A stretch of 64,000 nucleotides of DNA, taken from positions 3,906,001 to 3,970,000 of the forward strand of contig NZ_JAZHRV010000001.1 of NCBI RefSeq assembly GCF_036924595.1, written 5' to 3'. Position numbers and translations under genes: made by a program. Below are positions 8,343 through 17,540 of this stretch, in pieces (position 1 is the first letter of the stretch; the number at the start of each line of letters is the position of its first letter). This DNA comes from Bradyrhizobium algeriense (GTDB lineage Bacteria; Pseudomonadota; Alphaproteobacteria; Rhizobiales; Xanthobacteraceae). Under the pieces are notes generated by a model. The model was given only the letters and a program-made list of their open reading frames with translations. It was not told where the DNA came from and did not search any database.

Positions 8343-9089
8343 TCAAGCGACCTCCGCGCCGCCAAGATAGGCGTCGCGCACCCGAGGATCGTCCTTCAGC
8401 GCGCGGGCCGAACCGGAAAGAACGATACGGCCGGTCTGCAGGACATAGGCCTCATGGGCGATTTCCAATGCCAGGCTGGCATTCTGTTCGACCATGAAGA
8501 TCGATACGCCCTCCTTGTTGATGGTTCTGATCAAGTCCAGGACGCGATCGACGAAGAGCGGAGAAAGGCCCATGGTCGGCTCGTCCATCACGATCATCCG
8601 CGGCCGGCTCATCAGGGCGCGGGCCATGGCGACCATCTGCTGCTCGCCGCCCGAGAGCGAGCCGGCGCGTTGTGAAAGCCGTTGCCCGAGTTTGGGAAAT
8701 AGCGCCAGCATCCGTTCGAGATCGTTTGCGACTTCGGCGCTGTCGTTGCGCACGAAGGCGCCCATCAGGATGTTTTCCCTCACGCTCATGTCCGCGAACA
8801 GCCGGCGCGCCTCCGGCACGGACGCGATGCCGCGCCGAACGATCTGCGGCGTGGTCAGACCGAGCGTCGAGGCACCGTCGAAAGTCAATTCGCCCGAGCG
8901 CGGTCTCACCAGGCCGAGAATGATCTTCATCGTCGTCGATTTGCCGCTGGCATTGCCGCCCAACAGACACACGATATGACCACGCTGCACATCAATCGAG
9001 AGGTCGAAATGCACCTGTGCCTGACCGTAGAAGGTATTGATGCTGGACAGCCGCAAGAGCGGGCCGGCGGAATGTGCTGTGGCATTCAT
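8343..9089 (-). CDS. livF: LIV-type ABC transporter ATP-binding protein (LivF), second system
   Basis: A 248-residue HAAT ATPase. Walker A GGNASGKS (near 45) has Ala in place of the usual Gly after Asn. The signature is LSGGEQQMVAMARALM and Walker B is MIVMDEPTMGLSPLF. The C-terminal AYLGGAEVA is the normal LivF tail. Its start overlaps the livG stop by four bases. It is the last gene of a run transcribed from about 15421 downward, so this transporter is linked to the luciferase-like monooxygenase and its two partner proteins. Confidence 0.93.
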   Translation of the reverse strand: MNATAHSAGPLLRLSSINTFYGQAQVHFDLSIDVQRGHIVCLLGGNASGKSTTMKIILGLVRPRSGELTFDGASTLGLTTPQIVRRGIASVPEARRLFADMSVRENILMGAFVRNDSAEVANDLERMLALFPKLGQRLSQRAGSLSGGEQQMVAMARALMSRPRMIVMDEPTMGLSPLFVDRVLDLIRTINKEGVSIFMVEQNASLALEIAHEAYVLQTGRIVLSGSARALKDDPRVRDAYLGGAEVA

Positions 9090-9973
9090 GCCGCTGTCTC
9101 CCGCGCATCGGCCGCCCGCTGCGACAATCCGTGGCCGAGATAGGCCTCGATGACCTTGGCGTCGTTCCGTACATCCTCGCCGGCGCCTTCGGCAATCTTT
9201 TTGCCTTCGTCCATGACGACGACGCGGTCGGAGAGGCGCATGACCATGTCGAGCTTGTGTTCGATCAGCAGAATCGTCAGTCCCTCGGCTTTCAGTTCGG
9301 CGACCAGCCCTTGCATTTCGGTGGTCTCGGTCGGGTTCATGCCGGCCGTGGGCTCGTCGAGCAGCAACAGACGCGGCTTGAGCGCCAGCGCGCGCGCGAT
9401 CTCGACACGGCGGCGATTGGCGTAGGACAGGCTATAGGCCGGCTGATCGATGCGCGGCAGGAGACGCTCGCCAAACCGCGCCAGGATCCCCCTCACCTCT
9501 TCGCGCAACCGCTCCTCCTCAGCCCTTACCGCAGCGGGTCGCAACAGCGCCAGTCCCAGTTCCAGCAATGGCCCGATCAGCGGCGTGGCCGGCTTGACGG
9601 CACGCAGCCGCGTGTGCGCGCCGATCAAGACGTTCTCCATCACGCTGAGGTTGCCGAACACGCGACCAAGCTGGAACGTGCGCGCTATACCATGGCCCGC
9701 CAGCTTCTCGGGCGAAAAGTGTGTGACGGGCTCGCCATCGAGACGGACCGCGCCACCGTCGGGCCTGTCGAGCCCTGTAACGAGATTGAACAAGGTGGTC
9801 TTGCCGGCACCGTTCGGGCCGATGATGCTGACCAATTCGCCTTTGGCGAGATCGAGATCAATGTCGTCGACCGCGGTGAGCCCCCCGAAGCGCCGTGTCA
9901 GTCCACGCAGGGAAAGCAAGGATGCAGGACTGGCGACGGGCGCGTTCGTGCTATTTCCGATCTCCGAACCCAT
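9086..9973 (-). CDS. livG: LIV-type ABC transporter ATP-binding protein (LivG), second system
   Basis: A 295-residue HAAT ATPase with a slightly long N-terminus ([19 protein letters not shown]) before the ABC domain. Walker A GPNGAGKT is near 55, the degenerate LivG signature LSYANRRRVEIARAL follows, and Walker B is LLLLDEPTAGMNPTE. The tail AYLGHGLSQRAADARETAA ends the chain. Start and preceding stop overlap as TGATG, so translation is coupled to the fused permease upstream. With LivF it powers the transporter of the 8343-15421 operon. Confidence 0.93.
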   Translation of the reverse strand: MGSEIGNSTNAPVASPASLLSLRGLTRRFGGLTAVDDIDLDLAKGELVSIIGPNGAGKTTLFNLVTGLDRPDGGAVRLDGEPVTHFSPEKLAGHGIARTFQLGRVFGNLSVMENVLIGAHTRLRAVKPATPLIGPLLELGLALLRPAAVRAEEERLREEVRGILARFGERLLPRIDQPAYSLSYANRRRVEIARALALKPRLLLLDEPTAGMNPTETTEMQGLVAELKAEGLTILLIEHKLDMVMRLSDRVVVMDEGKKIAEGAGEDVRNDAKVIEAYLGHGLSQRAADARETAA

Positions 9974-11796
9974 CAGATGGTTCCCAACAGGCCTTGCGGC
10001 CGGAACCGCACCAGCAGCAAAAGGACGATGCCATAGATCAGGATGCGGTACTCTGCCGCGATCCGGAAAACCTCGGGCAGACCAACCAACGCCACCGAAC
10101 CAACGATCGCGCCGGCGACGTTGCCCAATCCCCCCAGGATCACGATGGTCAGCGCCAGGATCGACTGCTGCGTGTTGAAGGTCTCGTGATTGATGTAGGA
10201 ATACAGATGGGCGGCGATGCCGCCGCTGACGCCCGCAGCGAATCCACCGAAAATGAAGGCCAATGCCTTATAGCGATTGAGGCTGAGGCCATAGGCACGC
10301 GCCGCCACATCGTCATCGCGAATGGCGCGAAAACTGCGGCCGATATGCGAACCGAGCAACCGCACCTGCAGAAGCGCGAGCAGAACCATGACCGCGAAGC
10401 TGAACCAGTAGATCGATACCACGCCGACAAGTTCAAAACCAAATATCGACAGCGGCGGGATACCCGAAACCCCGATCGGTCCGTGTGTGACGGTTTCCCA
10501 GTTCAGGATGACGAGGGATATGATCTCACCGATGGCCAGTGTCGCGATCGAGACATAATGCCCGCGCAGACGGAACGACGGCGAGATCAGAAGTGTCCCG
10601 AGCGCTGCGCTCATCAGCCCCCCGCAGATGATCGACATGCTGACGGGCACGGAAAAATCCAGCGATAGCAACGCGGAAGTATAGGCGCCGATGGCAAGAA
10701 GCGCCGCATGTCCCAGCGAGACCTGTCCTATGGTGCCGGCGACAAGCGTCAGGCTGAGCGCCAGCATGGCAAAGAGCCAGGCATTGACGAGGGTCTGGAG
10801 CACATAGGATGAAACCGGCAGAAACGGCAACAGTGCAAAGGCCGCGAACGCGGCCAACAATACCCAACGCGGTATGCGCACCGGGCGGCTGGGGGCGATG
10901 AAGGTGCCGGTGAGCGGCTCTGGCGGCGCCTGCTTGGCACTGGCGAACAAACCGTTCGGCCGGAACACAAGGACCACGATCAACAACAGGAATGCGAACA
11001 GATTGCGGTAGCTGGTGCCGAAGACCGCCACGCCGTAGCTTTCCACCAGCCCCAACAGGAGACTGCCAACCACGGCACCCGGCACATTGCCCGCGCCGCC
11101 GACCACCTCCGCGACAACACCCTTCAACGTTGCGTGAAGGCTCATCGCAGTATCGATCTGGTTGTAGTACATGCCAACCAACATGCCGGAAAGGCCGCCA
11201 AGCGCGGCGGCAATCCCGAACACCGTCTGGTTGACCCGGTTGACGTCGACGCCCATCTGCATGGCGGCGTCGCGGTCCTGTGCCGTGGCCCGCACGGCCC
11301 AGCCAAGCTTGGTATAGCGCAGGAAGACAAACAGCAGCAGCGCACTGGTAACGCCGATACAGGCAATCAGGATGTCGAGTGGACCAATCGTTCCCGCACC
11401 GATCTGAAAACGGATATCGGGCAACTGGCTCGGCAGTGCCCGCGGATTGGGCGAAAAAGTGAGCATGACGATCTGATCGAGCACAAAGCTGATGCCGATC
11501 GTCGCCAGTAGTGGCGCAATGCGTACCGAATTCTGCAAAGGCCGCAAACCAAAGCGCTCGATGATCAACCCGACCAGCGCCGCAATGGCCGCAACCAGAA
11601 CAATGGTGATGAAGAGCGGTGTCCGCAGTGCCACCACCGCGACCCAGCCGACATAGGCGCCGACAAGATAGATCGAGCCCTGCGCAAAATTGATCAGCCG
11701 GCTGACGCCAAAGATCAGCGCGAGCCCGACCGCCACGAGCGCATACACGTTACCGAGGATCAGTCCATTGATCGTGTAGTCGAGCCAGGAAGACAC
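9973..11796 (-). CDS. Fused LivH-LivM permease of LIV-type ABC transporter
   Basis: A 607-residue polytopic protein joining both HAAT permeases in one chain. Residues 1 to about 300 are LivH-like ([22 protein letters not shown], then [17 protein letters not shown]). After a linker rich in Pro ([18 protein letters not shown]) residues from about 310 are LivM-like ([62 protein letters not shown]). Such fusions occur in Rhizobiales and Burkholderiales. The other two LIV systems in this window keep separate genes. The GTG start at 11796 has AGGA eight bases upstream; the binding-protein gene is 57 bases ahead. Confidence 0.92.
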   Translation of the reverse strand: MSSWLDYTINGLILGNVYALVAVGLALIFGVSRLINFAQGSIYLVGAYVGWVAVVALRTPLFITIVLVAAIAALVGLIIERFGLRPLQNSVRIAPLLATIGISFVLDQIVMLTFSPNPRALPSQLPDIRFQIGAGTIGPLDILIACIGVTSALLLFVFLRYTKLGWAVRATAQDRDAAMQMGVDVNRVNQTVFGIAAALGGLSGMLVGMYYNQIDTAMSLHATLKGVVAEVVGGAGNVPGAVVGSLLLGLVESYGVAVFGTSYRNLFAFLLLIVVLVFRPNGLFASAKQAPPEPLTGTFIAPSRPVRIPRWVLLAAFAAFALLPFLPVSSYVLQTLVNAWLFAMLALSLTLVAGTIGQVSLGHAALLAIGAYTSALLSLDFSVPVSMSIICGGLMSAALGTLLISPSFRLRGHYVSIATLAIGEIISLVILNWETVTHGPIGVSGIPPLSIFGFELVGVVSIYWFSFAVMVLLALLQVRLLGSHIGRSFRAIRDDDVAARAYGLSLNRYKALAFIFGGFAAGVSGGIAAHLYSYINHETFNTQQSILALTIVILGGLGNVAGAIVGSVALVGLPEVFRIAAEYRILIYGIVLLLLVRFRPQGLLGTI

Positions 11797-11853
11797 ACTG
11801 AGTTCCTATTGAGAGAAGCCGCGATTGGAGAGACGCGCCGACGACACGTAACT

Positions 11854-13011
11854 TCAGGTTGGCTTGCCGTCCCAAAGCGTGAACTGACCCTTTCGAATGA
11901 CGAGTTCGGTATTCATGGCGCCTTTGACCCGACGGCTTGCGACATCAAAGGTTGCCGGACCGAAAACAACCGTGGAGACGTCACGGACTTTCGTGAACGC
12001 GTCCCGGACGGCTCGCCGATCGGTACCGCCAATCCTCACCACCGCCGCAGCCACATTCATCGCATCATAAGAATAGGCGTTGAAGGCGTCAGGCTCCTGC
12101 CCATTGTACTTTGCCTTGAAGCCCGAGACGAACTTCTGCACCTCGGGGCGCGGATCATTGGGAAAATACCGGGTGCCGAGATGAACATCCTCGACGGCCT
12201 CCCCGCCAAGCTCCAGAAATTTTGGCGAATAGACGGAGCTCGCAGCGCAGATCTTCTGCTTCAGGCCGGCCTGTCGCGCCTGTCGGGCAATCAAGGCGCC
12301 ATCGGAATAGTACGAGATCAAAATGAGGCCGTCCGGATTCGCGTCGCGGGCGCGCACGAGCGTGGAACGGAAATCACGCTCGTCTGGGATATATCCCTCG
12401 CTGATGACCACTTCGGCGCCAAACTCTTTGGCGGCGCTCGCGAAATGATCGCGGCTGGTGCGCCCCCAATCGGTATTGAGATGCAGGATGGCGAGCTTCT
12501 TGAGGCCAAGATGGGTCACGGCATAGCGCGCCAGCAGCGGCTGCTCGTCCGCCTGGCTGACGGAGGTGCTCCACATGAAGTCGCCCCCTTTGGTAAAATC
12601 CGGATGGGAGTTGGTGAAGCCGAACTGCACCAGGCCTGCCCGCTGATAGATCGGCGATGCAGCCATCGACGCCGGACTCGAGAAATCGCCGAGCTCCATG
12701 ACGATCTTCGGATCCGAAACGAATTTCTGGGCAATCGCCACCGATTGGCGTGGGTCGCTCTGGCTGTCTTCAAAGGTATAGGCAAGCTTGCGCCCGTTGA
12801 TCCCGCCTGCTGCGTGGATTTCATCCAGCGCCAGGTCGAAACCTTGCTTCCATTGCGCGCCATACTGCGCGTTAGGCCCCGTCAACGGGCCGCTGACACC
12901 GAGCATGACGGGTTCGGAAGATTGCGCGAAAGCGGTGCGCGAGATTGCCGCTCCGGTCATGATGGCAGCAAGAGAGCCTTTGACCAGGCTACGACGGCTG
13001 ATGTTTCTCAT
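11854..13011 (-). CDS. Substrate-binding protein of LIV-type transporter, Tat-exported
   Basis: A 385-residue class I periplasmic binding protein. It begins MRNISRRSLVKGSLAAIMTG, a twin-arginine signal with the RRSLVKG core, ending near TAFAQS; most binding proteins use Sec export instead. The mature start VMLGVSGPLTGPNAQYG is the family's standard N-terminal strand. I chose the ATG at 13011, which has GGAG seven bases upstream; an ATG four codons earlier (13023) is the alternative. It follows the peroxidase-related gene by 75 bases and precedes the fused permease. Ligand unknown; the linked monooxygenase suggests a compound that is oxidised after uptake. Confidence 0.92.
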   Translation of the reverse strand: MRNISRRSLVKGSLAAIMTGAAISRTAFAQSSEPVMLGVSGPLTGPNAQYGAQWKQGFDLALDEIHAAGGINGRKLAYTFEDSQSDPRQSVAIAQKFVSDPKIVMELGDFSSPASMAASPIYQRAGLVQFGFTNSHPDFTKGGDFMWSTSVSQADEQPLLARYAVTHLGLKKLAILHLNTDWGRTSRDHFASAAKEFGAEVVISEGYIPDERDFRSTLVRARDANPDGLILISYYSDGALIARQARQAGLKQKICAASSVYSPKFLELGGEAVEDVHLGTRYFPNDPRPEVQKFVSGFKAKYNGQEPDAFNAYSYDAMNVAAAVVRIGGTDRRAVRDAFTKVRDVSTVVFGPATFDVASRRVKGAMNTELVIRKGQFTLWDGKPT

Positions 13012-13086
13012 CTGCGACTCCATCCGTTCTGAAACTGGAAATCCATCTTATCGGGGCAATTCTCATGCCAGAGGATGCCGGTGCAA

Positions 13087-13695
13087 TCACGCATCGGCAC
13101 CCTTTGTCGGCTCGCCGAGCGACAGCATCAACCTGTTCGCCCAGTTGAAGAATGCCGCGCTGTTGATCACGTCGACGATCTCGGCATCATCGAGACCCAC
13201 GCCGCGCAGTTCCTCGACGTGTTGCTTGCCGAATGCGATGGGCGTCGAGGCAAGTGCAACCGAAGCCCTGACAATGGCGTTCCAGCGCGCTCCGAGACCG
13301 GCGCCCACGCCCTCGTCGAGCAGACGCTGGACATCGTCGCGGCGCTTGGAATGGACTGTGGCGAAGCGCGCGTGCACGGACGCGCAGTAGATGCATCCAT
13401 TGTAGCGGGACGTCGCCGCGGCCGCGAGTTCGCGCTCGGCCCGCGGCAAGCCATCTGCGGTGTTGTAGAAGATATCCTTGTCGGTCTTGGTCCTGGCTTC
13501 GAGAACCTCGGGATCACGCACCAGCAGGCGAAAGTAATCAGACTTCGCGCGGGATCGATCGACCAGGCCGGCCCAATGCCGCTCCGTCAAGTCTTCCTCG
13601 GGAAACGGATCCAGCCAGGGCAGCCAGCCCAGTTCGTCCTGGGTAAAGACGACCGGTTCGTTCCTGTTGGCATGAACGACGATTGAATCACTCAT
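13087..13695 (-). CDS. Peroxidase-related/AhpD-like carboxymuconolactone decarboxylase domain protein
   Basis: A 202-residue protein of the AhpD/CMD fold. The redox motif CIYC is at 101-104 with His108, inside RYNGCIYCASVHAR, the normal AhpD-type Cys-x-x-Cys-x3-His active site for peroxide or thiol chemistry. Its length and the N-terminal HANRNEPVVFTQDELGWLPW region fit the family I recall as Avi_7169-type alkylhydroperoxidase proteins, which co-occur with a second CMD protein and a luciferase-like monooxygenase exactly as here. The start at 13695 (MSDSIVV) is preceded by GAGGAG. It may detoxify peroxide formed by the flavin monooxygenase, or relay reducing power; both are inferences. Confidence 0.87.
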   Translation of the reverse strand: MSDSIVVHANRNEPVVFTQDELGWLPWLDPFPEEDLTERHWAGLVDRSRAKSDYFRLLVRDPEVLEARTKTDKDIFYNTADGLPRAERELAAAATSRYNGCIYCASVHARFATVHSKRRDDVQRLLDEGVGAGLGARWNAIVRASVALASTPIAFGKQHVEELRGVGLDDAEIVDVINSAAFFNWANRLMLSLGEPTKGADA

Positions 13696-13708
13696 GATTT
13701 TTAGCTCC

Positions 13709-14347
13709 TCAACTGGCTTGGGCCGCAGCATCTGCATGGTGTCCGAGTGACGCGCCAAGCGTCCGCAGCCCGGCGACGGCCCGAACCTGAAACGACAGGA
13801 ACGCGACCAGTTGAGACAACGTTACGATAGCGGTCGTTGACCAGCCGGCATCCAGCAGTGCCTGCATGGCAGCAGGAGCAGCGTCACGCGGACGGAATAC
13901 CAGCAGATGAGCATGTTCAAGTGCGGCGGCAAGTCTCGCGCCAAGGACGCGCTGACCGTCTCCGGCTACGCGATAGATCAAGCCTGCCTTGTCCTCGACC
14001 GAAAGTGGCCCAGCCGGAAAGGCGCCATACGGTCCTTGCGTCCTGGCTCGCTCGATTTCAGCCTTGAGCGCATCGACCCAGTCCAATCGGTCTGCCGCCT
14101 TGGCAAGCCTGGCAAAATAGAAGCCGGCTGCGGCCGGCTCATCATGAACGCCGGCGACGAATGCCGCGACCGCATACCGTTCCGCGGCCGCGACGTCAGC
14201 AAAATCGACCGGTTCAAACAAGGCGACATAGCTCTTCTGAGCATTCTCCCGCGCCTGCAAGCGTCGGGCGCGGATGCCGTCCAGGCTGGATCCCGGTTCG
14301 ATACCGGCGAGAATATCGATGATATCACTTGTCTCTGTACCCATCAT
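13709..14347 (-). CDS. CMD-domain protein without redox cysteines (Avi_7170-like)
   Basis: A 212-residue protein of the carboxymuconolactone-decarboxylase fold. No Cys-x-x-Cys is present; instead the C-terminal half has HAHLLVFRPRDAAPAAMQALLDAGWSTTAIVTLSQLVAFLSFQVRAV, which matches the helical core of the fold with the redox residues missing. From memory this corresponds to the Avi_7170 family, always beside the Cys-containing Avi_7169 type. It is 13 bases upstream of that partner here, so the two probably form a hetero-oligomer, with this one non-catalytic. The start is one of two adjacent ATG codons (14347 or 14344), with AAAGG upstream. Confidence 0.83.
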   Translation of the reverse strand: MMGTETSDIIDILAGIEPGSSLDGIRARRLQARENAQKSYVALFEPVDFADVAAAERYAVAAFVAGVHDEPAAAGFYFARLAKAADRLDWVDALKAEIERARTQGPYGAFPAGPLSVEDKAGLIYRVAGDGQRVLGARLAAALEHAHLLVFRPRDAAPAAMQALLDAGWSTTAIVTLSQLVAFLSFQVRAVAGLRTLGASLGHHADAAAQAS

Positions 14348-14383
14348 TCGGCCTTTTTCAGTTCGATGATTTTCGCATCCCAA

Positions 14384-15421
14384 CTAGTCCACCAGCGCGG
14401 CATCGGCCACGGTGGTTTTTGTCCAACCCAATGCAGGAGCAACCTTTTCCGCGATCAGCTCGATCGACCGCAGAATGAATGGATGCGGAGGATCGATCGA
14501 ATGCGCCTGAAAAACAAGATCGGTCACCCGCTCAAGCGTCCTATCGGCGCTCAGCGAGGTGATGACGTCGTCAGGTGTCCCCACATGAACGTCGAAGGCG
14601 GTGATCATGTCGGCCAATGCGTCCCCCGGCGACGCGTGACCGCCCGCGACGAAGTGATCGCGTTGACGCCGTAGTCCGATATCGGCCAGCCGGAGCGCTT
14701 CCTGACGATCGTCGGCGGCGAAAACGCTGCGCGACGCCATAACCCGGGGCTCGCATCCACGCGGCAATGCGTCGAGATAGGCGTCGATAATGGGATGTTG
14801 AATCTCGGCCAGCGACGCGCGCGGAGCTTCCCTCGACCGCGGCTGCGTCCTTGACAGCAGCAGACCGTCGCCCGCTCTGCCTGCTCTGGTCCCGCCGCCA
14901 ACTGAAAAGGTCGCTTGCCAGATCCGGCCGCATAATTGCGGTCTCGGCGGATAGAGCGTATCGCCGCCGACGAGTGGCAGGCCTGCCAGGGCGTTGCGGA
15001 CCATATCGAGATTGCGCACGAAAATGTCCGCACGCTCCGCGCTATCAAGTCCAAAGGCGGCAAAGGCCGATGGATTGCCGCCGGTCCCGACACCGAGTTC
15101 AAAACGGCCATTCGACAACAGGTCGAGAACCGCGGCGTCCTCCGCTACCCTCACAGGATTTTCCAGCGGTAGCGTGACGATGCCGGTCCCGAGGCGAATG
15201 CGGGACGTTTGCGCAGCGACGAAACCGAGAAAAGCGAAAGGAGCCGGAAGCCCTCCCTCAGCTTCATGGAAATGGTGCTGCGCGATCCAAGCGGAATCAA
15301 GACCTGCTGCTTCCGCGTACCTGATCTGCTCTGCCGCCAGACGATATCGCTCGGCCGGGGTCGCCTCATCGAGAAGCCGCGTGAAAAAACCCAATCTCTT
15401 CAAATTTGCGAAACGCTTCAT
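14384..15421 (-). CDS. Luciferase-like FMN-dependent monooxygenase
   Basis: A 345-residue protein of the bacterial luciferase-like monooxygenase family (TIM barrel). Landmarks: AEAAGLDSAWIAQHHFH (near 38-54), SRIRLGTGIVTLPLENPVRVAEDAAVLDLLSNGRFELGVGTGG (near 75-117), the usual flavin-pocket strands. These enzymes use reduced FMN from a separate reductase; none is encoded nearby. It heads the operon leading to the two CMD proteins and the second LIV transporter, matching the KPN_01858-type arrangement as I recall it. The ATG at 15421 was preferred to an in-frame TTG three codons earlier. Substrate unknown; the neighbouring cysteine desulfhydrase makes an organosulfur compound worth testing. 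Confidence 0.88.
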   Translation of the reverse strand: MKRFANLKRLGFFTRLLDEATPAERYRLAAEQIRYAEAAGLDSAWIAQHHFHEAEGGLPAPFAFLGFVAAQTSRIRLGTGIVTLPLENPVRVAEDAAVLDLLSNGRFELGVGTGGNPSAFAAFGLDSAERADIFVRNLDMVRNALAGLPLVGGDTLYPPRPQLCGRIWQATFSVGGGTRAGRAGDGLLLSRTQPRSREAPRASLAEIQHPIIDAYLDALPRGCEPRVMASRSVFAADDRQEALRLADIGLRRQRDHFVAGGHASPGDALADMITAFDVHVGTPDDVITSLSADRTLERVTDLVFQAHSIDPPHPFILRSIELIAEKVAPALGWTKTTVADAALVD

Positions 15422-15630
15422 GAGAGACAACCTACCAAGCCGGCGCGGAGATCATAGGACGGTCATATCAGAGCAGGTATGCCGTGGTCCGAGACAACCT
15501 GCAGACTCATGGCTCTGACGCTTTCTACAAGGTATCAAAGGGAATGTTCTCTCATTGCAAGCTCCGTTTAAGAAACAGCTTTCCAGGCAGACGCCCCGCA
15601 ACACGAACGGCGTCGCGCCTAGCAGGCCTC

Positions 15631-16749
15631 TCATTGGTTTACGACACGGCCGTACGGCGCATCATGCATGCTTGCCCTGCTCGTTGGCGAGGCCGGTCTA
15701 AGAAACTGCCGCAATTGCGCTTCGTGGTCGGCGCACGACAATCCCTGAGCCGCCAACCATCCGTCGTCGAACAAGGTGCTGCGATAGCGATCCCCGGAAT
15801 CGCACAATATCGTCACCAGCGATCCCTTCTCGCCGGCTGCGGCCATCTCCTTCAAGATCGCAAATGCCGCCCAAAGGTTGGTGCCCGTCGACCCGCCGCA
15901 GCGCCGCCCGAGAAACTCTGACATGACGCGGGCAGCGGCGATGCTCGCGGCATCCGGCACCGCAATCGTCCGGTCAATCAGTTCTGGAACGAAGGAAGCC
16001 TCGACTTGAGGGCGGCCTATGCCCTCAATCACCGACCGCCGGTTTGGCCAGATCCGGATCCGCGGATCGGCCATATGCCGGTGGTAGACGGACTCGAGAG
16101 GATCAGCGAGGCAAAGCATCGTCGACAATCCGCGGTGGCGGACATAACGCCCGATCGTCGCCGAGGTACCGCCGGTGCCGGCACCACAAACGAGCCATGT
16201 CGGAACCCGATGCTCTTCTGCAGTCATCTGTGAGAAAATCGAGTCCGCGATATTGTCGCTACGCCAATCAACCGCGCGCTCCGCGAAGGTGAATTGATCG
16301 AGATAGCAGCCCCCGGCTTCATCAGCGATACGCCGGGCGGTTGCATAGATCGATGCAGGATCGTCCACGAGATGGATCTCGCCGCCGTTCGACACAATCT
16401 CCGCCTGTTTCTCCAGCGTTGTCGTTCGTGGCATCACCGCGACAAATCGCAGACCTAACAGCCGCGCGAAATAAGCTTCGGAGACCGCGGTCGAACCGCT
16501 CGACGCCTCAACAAGCGTCGAGTCCGGTCCGATACGGCCATTACACAAGGCATAAAGGAACAGCGAGCGCGCGAGACGGTGCTTGAGGCTTCCGGTCAAA
16601 TGCGTCGTTTCGTCTTTCAAATAGAGCGTCAGCCCGGGCAAGGCCGGCAGATCGATCCTGAGCAAATGGGTTTCGGCGGAACGCATACGCTCCATTTCGA
16701 TCCGGCCGATCGAGGCATTTACCCATTTGCGACAAGGCCGCGTCATCAA
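15631..16749 (-). CDS. cds1: PLP-dependent L-cysteine desulfhydrase (Cds1-like)
   Basis: A 372-residue fold-type II PLP enzyme of the cysteine synthase family. The PLP lysine is Lys56 in [11 protein letters not shown], the substrate loop EASSGSTA is at 81-88, and the phosphate-binding loop GAGTGGT at 189-195. The N-terminus [22 protein letters not shown] and the segments [25 protein letters not shown] and [10 protein letters not shown] closely resemble Mycobacterium Cds1, which degrades L-cysteine to pyruvate, sulfide and ammonia. Ordinary cysteine synthases lack the long WVN N-terminus. It is divergent from an Lrp/AsnC regulator with a palindrome between them, as in known cysteine-responsive systems. 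A role in cysteine detoxification or nitrogen and sulfur salvage is likely. Confidence 0.88.
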   Translation of the reverse strand: MMTRPCRKWVNASIGRIEMERMRSAETHLLRIDLPALPGLTLYLKDETTHLTGSLKHRLARSLFLYALCNGRIGPDSTLVEASSGSTAVSEAYFARLLGLRFVAVMPRTTTLEKQAEIVSNGGEIHLVDDPASIYATARRIADEAGGCYLDQFTFAERAVDWRSDNIADSIFSQMTAEEHRVPTWLVCGAGTGGTSATIGRYVRHRGLSTMLCLADPLESVYHRHMADPRIRIWPNRRSVIEGIGRPQVEASFVPELIDRTIAVPDAASIAAARVMSEFLGRRCGGSTGTNLWAAFAILKEMAAAGEKGSLVTILCDSGDRYRSTLFDDGWLAAQGLSCADHEAQLRQFLRPASPTSRASMHDAPYGRVVNQ

Positions 16750-16880
16750 GCACCTCTAGCGACCGTCATTCCCCTTGGCCGACCCGATGAACCATAGGGA
16801 GGAAGACCCGCAGTTTGCTTGCTTCTTGCCGCAAGTTTGGGCGCGATGACGGATATTCATGCTCGCGATAGCCAAAAGCC

Positions 16881-16895
16881 GGCAATAATATTGCC
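16881..16895. promoter_or_regulatory. Candidate Lrp/AsnC operator palindrome
   Basis: GGCAATA-A-TATTGCC is a perfect 7-bp inverted repeat with a one-base centre. It lies in the divergent gap between the cysteine desulfhydrase gene (start 16749) and the Lrp/AsnC gene (start 16953). Fifteen-base AT-centred dyads are the usual Lrp/AsnC binding form. It is 57 bases upstream of the regulator's start, in position for autoregulation and control of cds1. A second, looser repeat (CTTGC/GCAAG) lies near 16820-16840. Confidence 0.6.
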
Positions 16896-16952
16896 CCTAG
16901 CATCGTCAGCGGTAAGAAAAATCACTCATGTTCATCTGAATTGGAGATCAAC

Positions 16953-17468
16953 GTGCTCGACGAGTTTGACCGCAAAATCCTGGCGACGCTTCAGGTGGAC
17001 AGCAGCCTGTCGGTACAGGAGGTTGCTGACCGGGTCGGACTAAGTTCGACGCCGTGCTGGCGGCGCATCCAGAAGCTGGAAAGCCTGGGCTATATCCGCG
17101 GCCGCGTAGCGTTGCTCAATGCCGACAAGCTGAACGTCGGCGTCAGCGTTTTCATTGCGGTCAAGACCAACCAGCACAATGCCGAATGGGCGCAACGATT
17201 CAGGAAGATCGTGACCAGTTTTCCGGAAGTCGTGGATTTCTTTCGGTTGAGCGGAGACGTCGACTATCTGATCCGCGCCGTGGTGCCCGATATCCGCGCC
17301 TACGACGAACTTTACCAGCGACTGATCGCAAAGATTGATATCTACGACGTGTCGTCGATGTTTGCCATGGAACAGATCAAGTCGACGACGGAGCTTCCGC
17401 TCGTCTATGCATCGCCCCCCGGCGGACGCGGAACTTCCCAGACGGCACGCCATGTAGCCGCACATTGA
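16953..17468 (+). CDS. Lrp/AsnC-family transcriptional regulator
   Basis: A 171-residue regulator. The N-terminal helix-turn-helix is LDEFDRKILATLQVDSSLSVQEVADRVGLSSTPCWRRIQKLE, a nearly canonical Lrp DNA-binding domain, followed by the RAM ligand-binding domain (KTNQHNAEWAQRFRKIVTSFPEVVDFFRLSGDVDYLIRAVVPD). A C-terminal extension of about 20 residues follows. The GTG at 16953 is chosen because GGAGAT lies seven bases before it; an in-frame TTG four codons earlier is less likely. Divergent placement from the Cds1-like gene suggests that it senses cysteine, like the E. coli regulator DecR. That ligand is an inference. Confidence 0.92.
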   Translation: MLDEFDRKILATLQVDSSLSVQEVADRVGLSSTPCWRRIQKLESLGYIRGRVALLNADKLNVGVSVFIAVKTNQHNAEWAQRFRKIVTSFPEVVDFFRLSGDVDYLIRAVVPDIRAYDELYQRLIAKIDIYDVSSMFAMEQIKSTTELPLVYASPPGGRGTSQTARHVAAH

Positions 17469-17540
17469 AGGCCCGCTGCATCAAGCGAGATTGGAGGTTT
17501 CGACAGTCTCGTTGGCGTCTGCGGCCGATGCCAGACTCCG

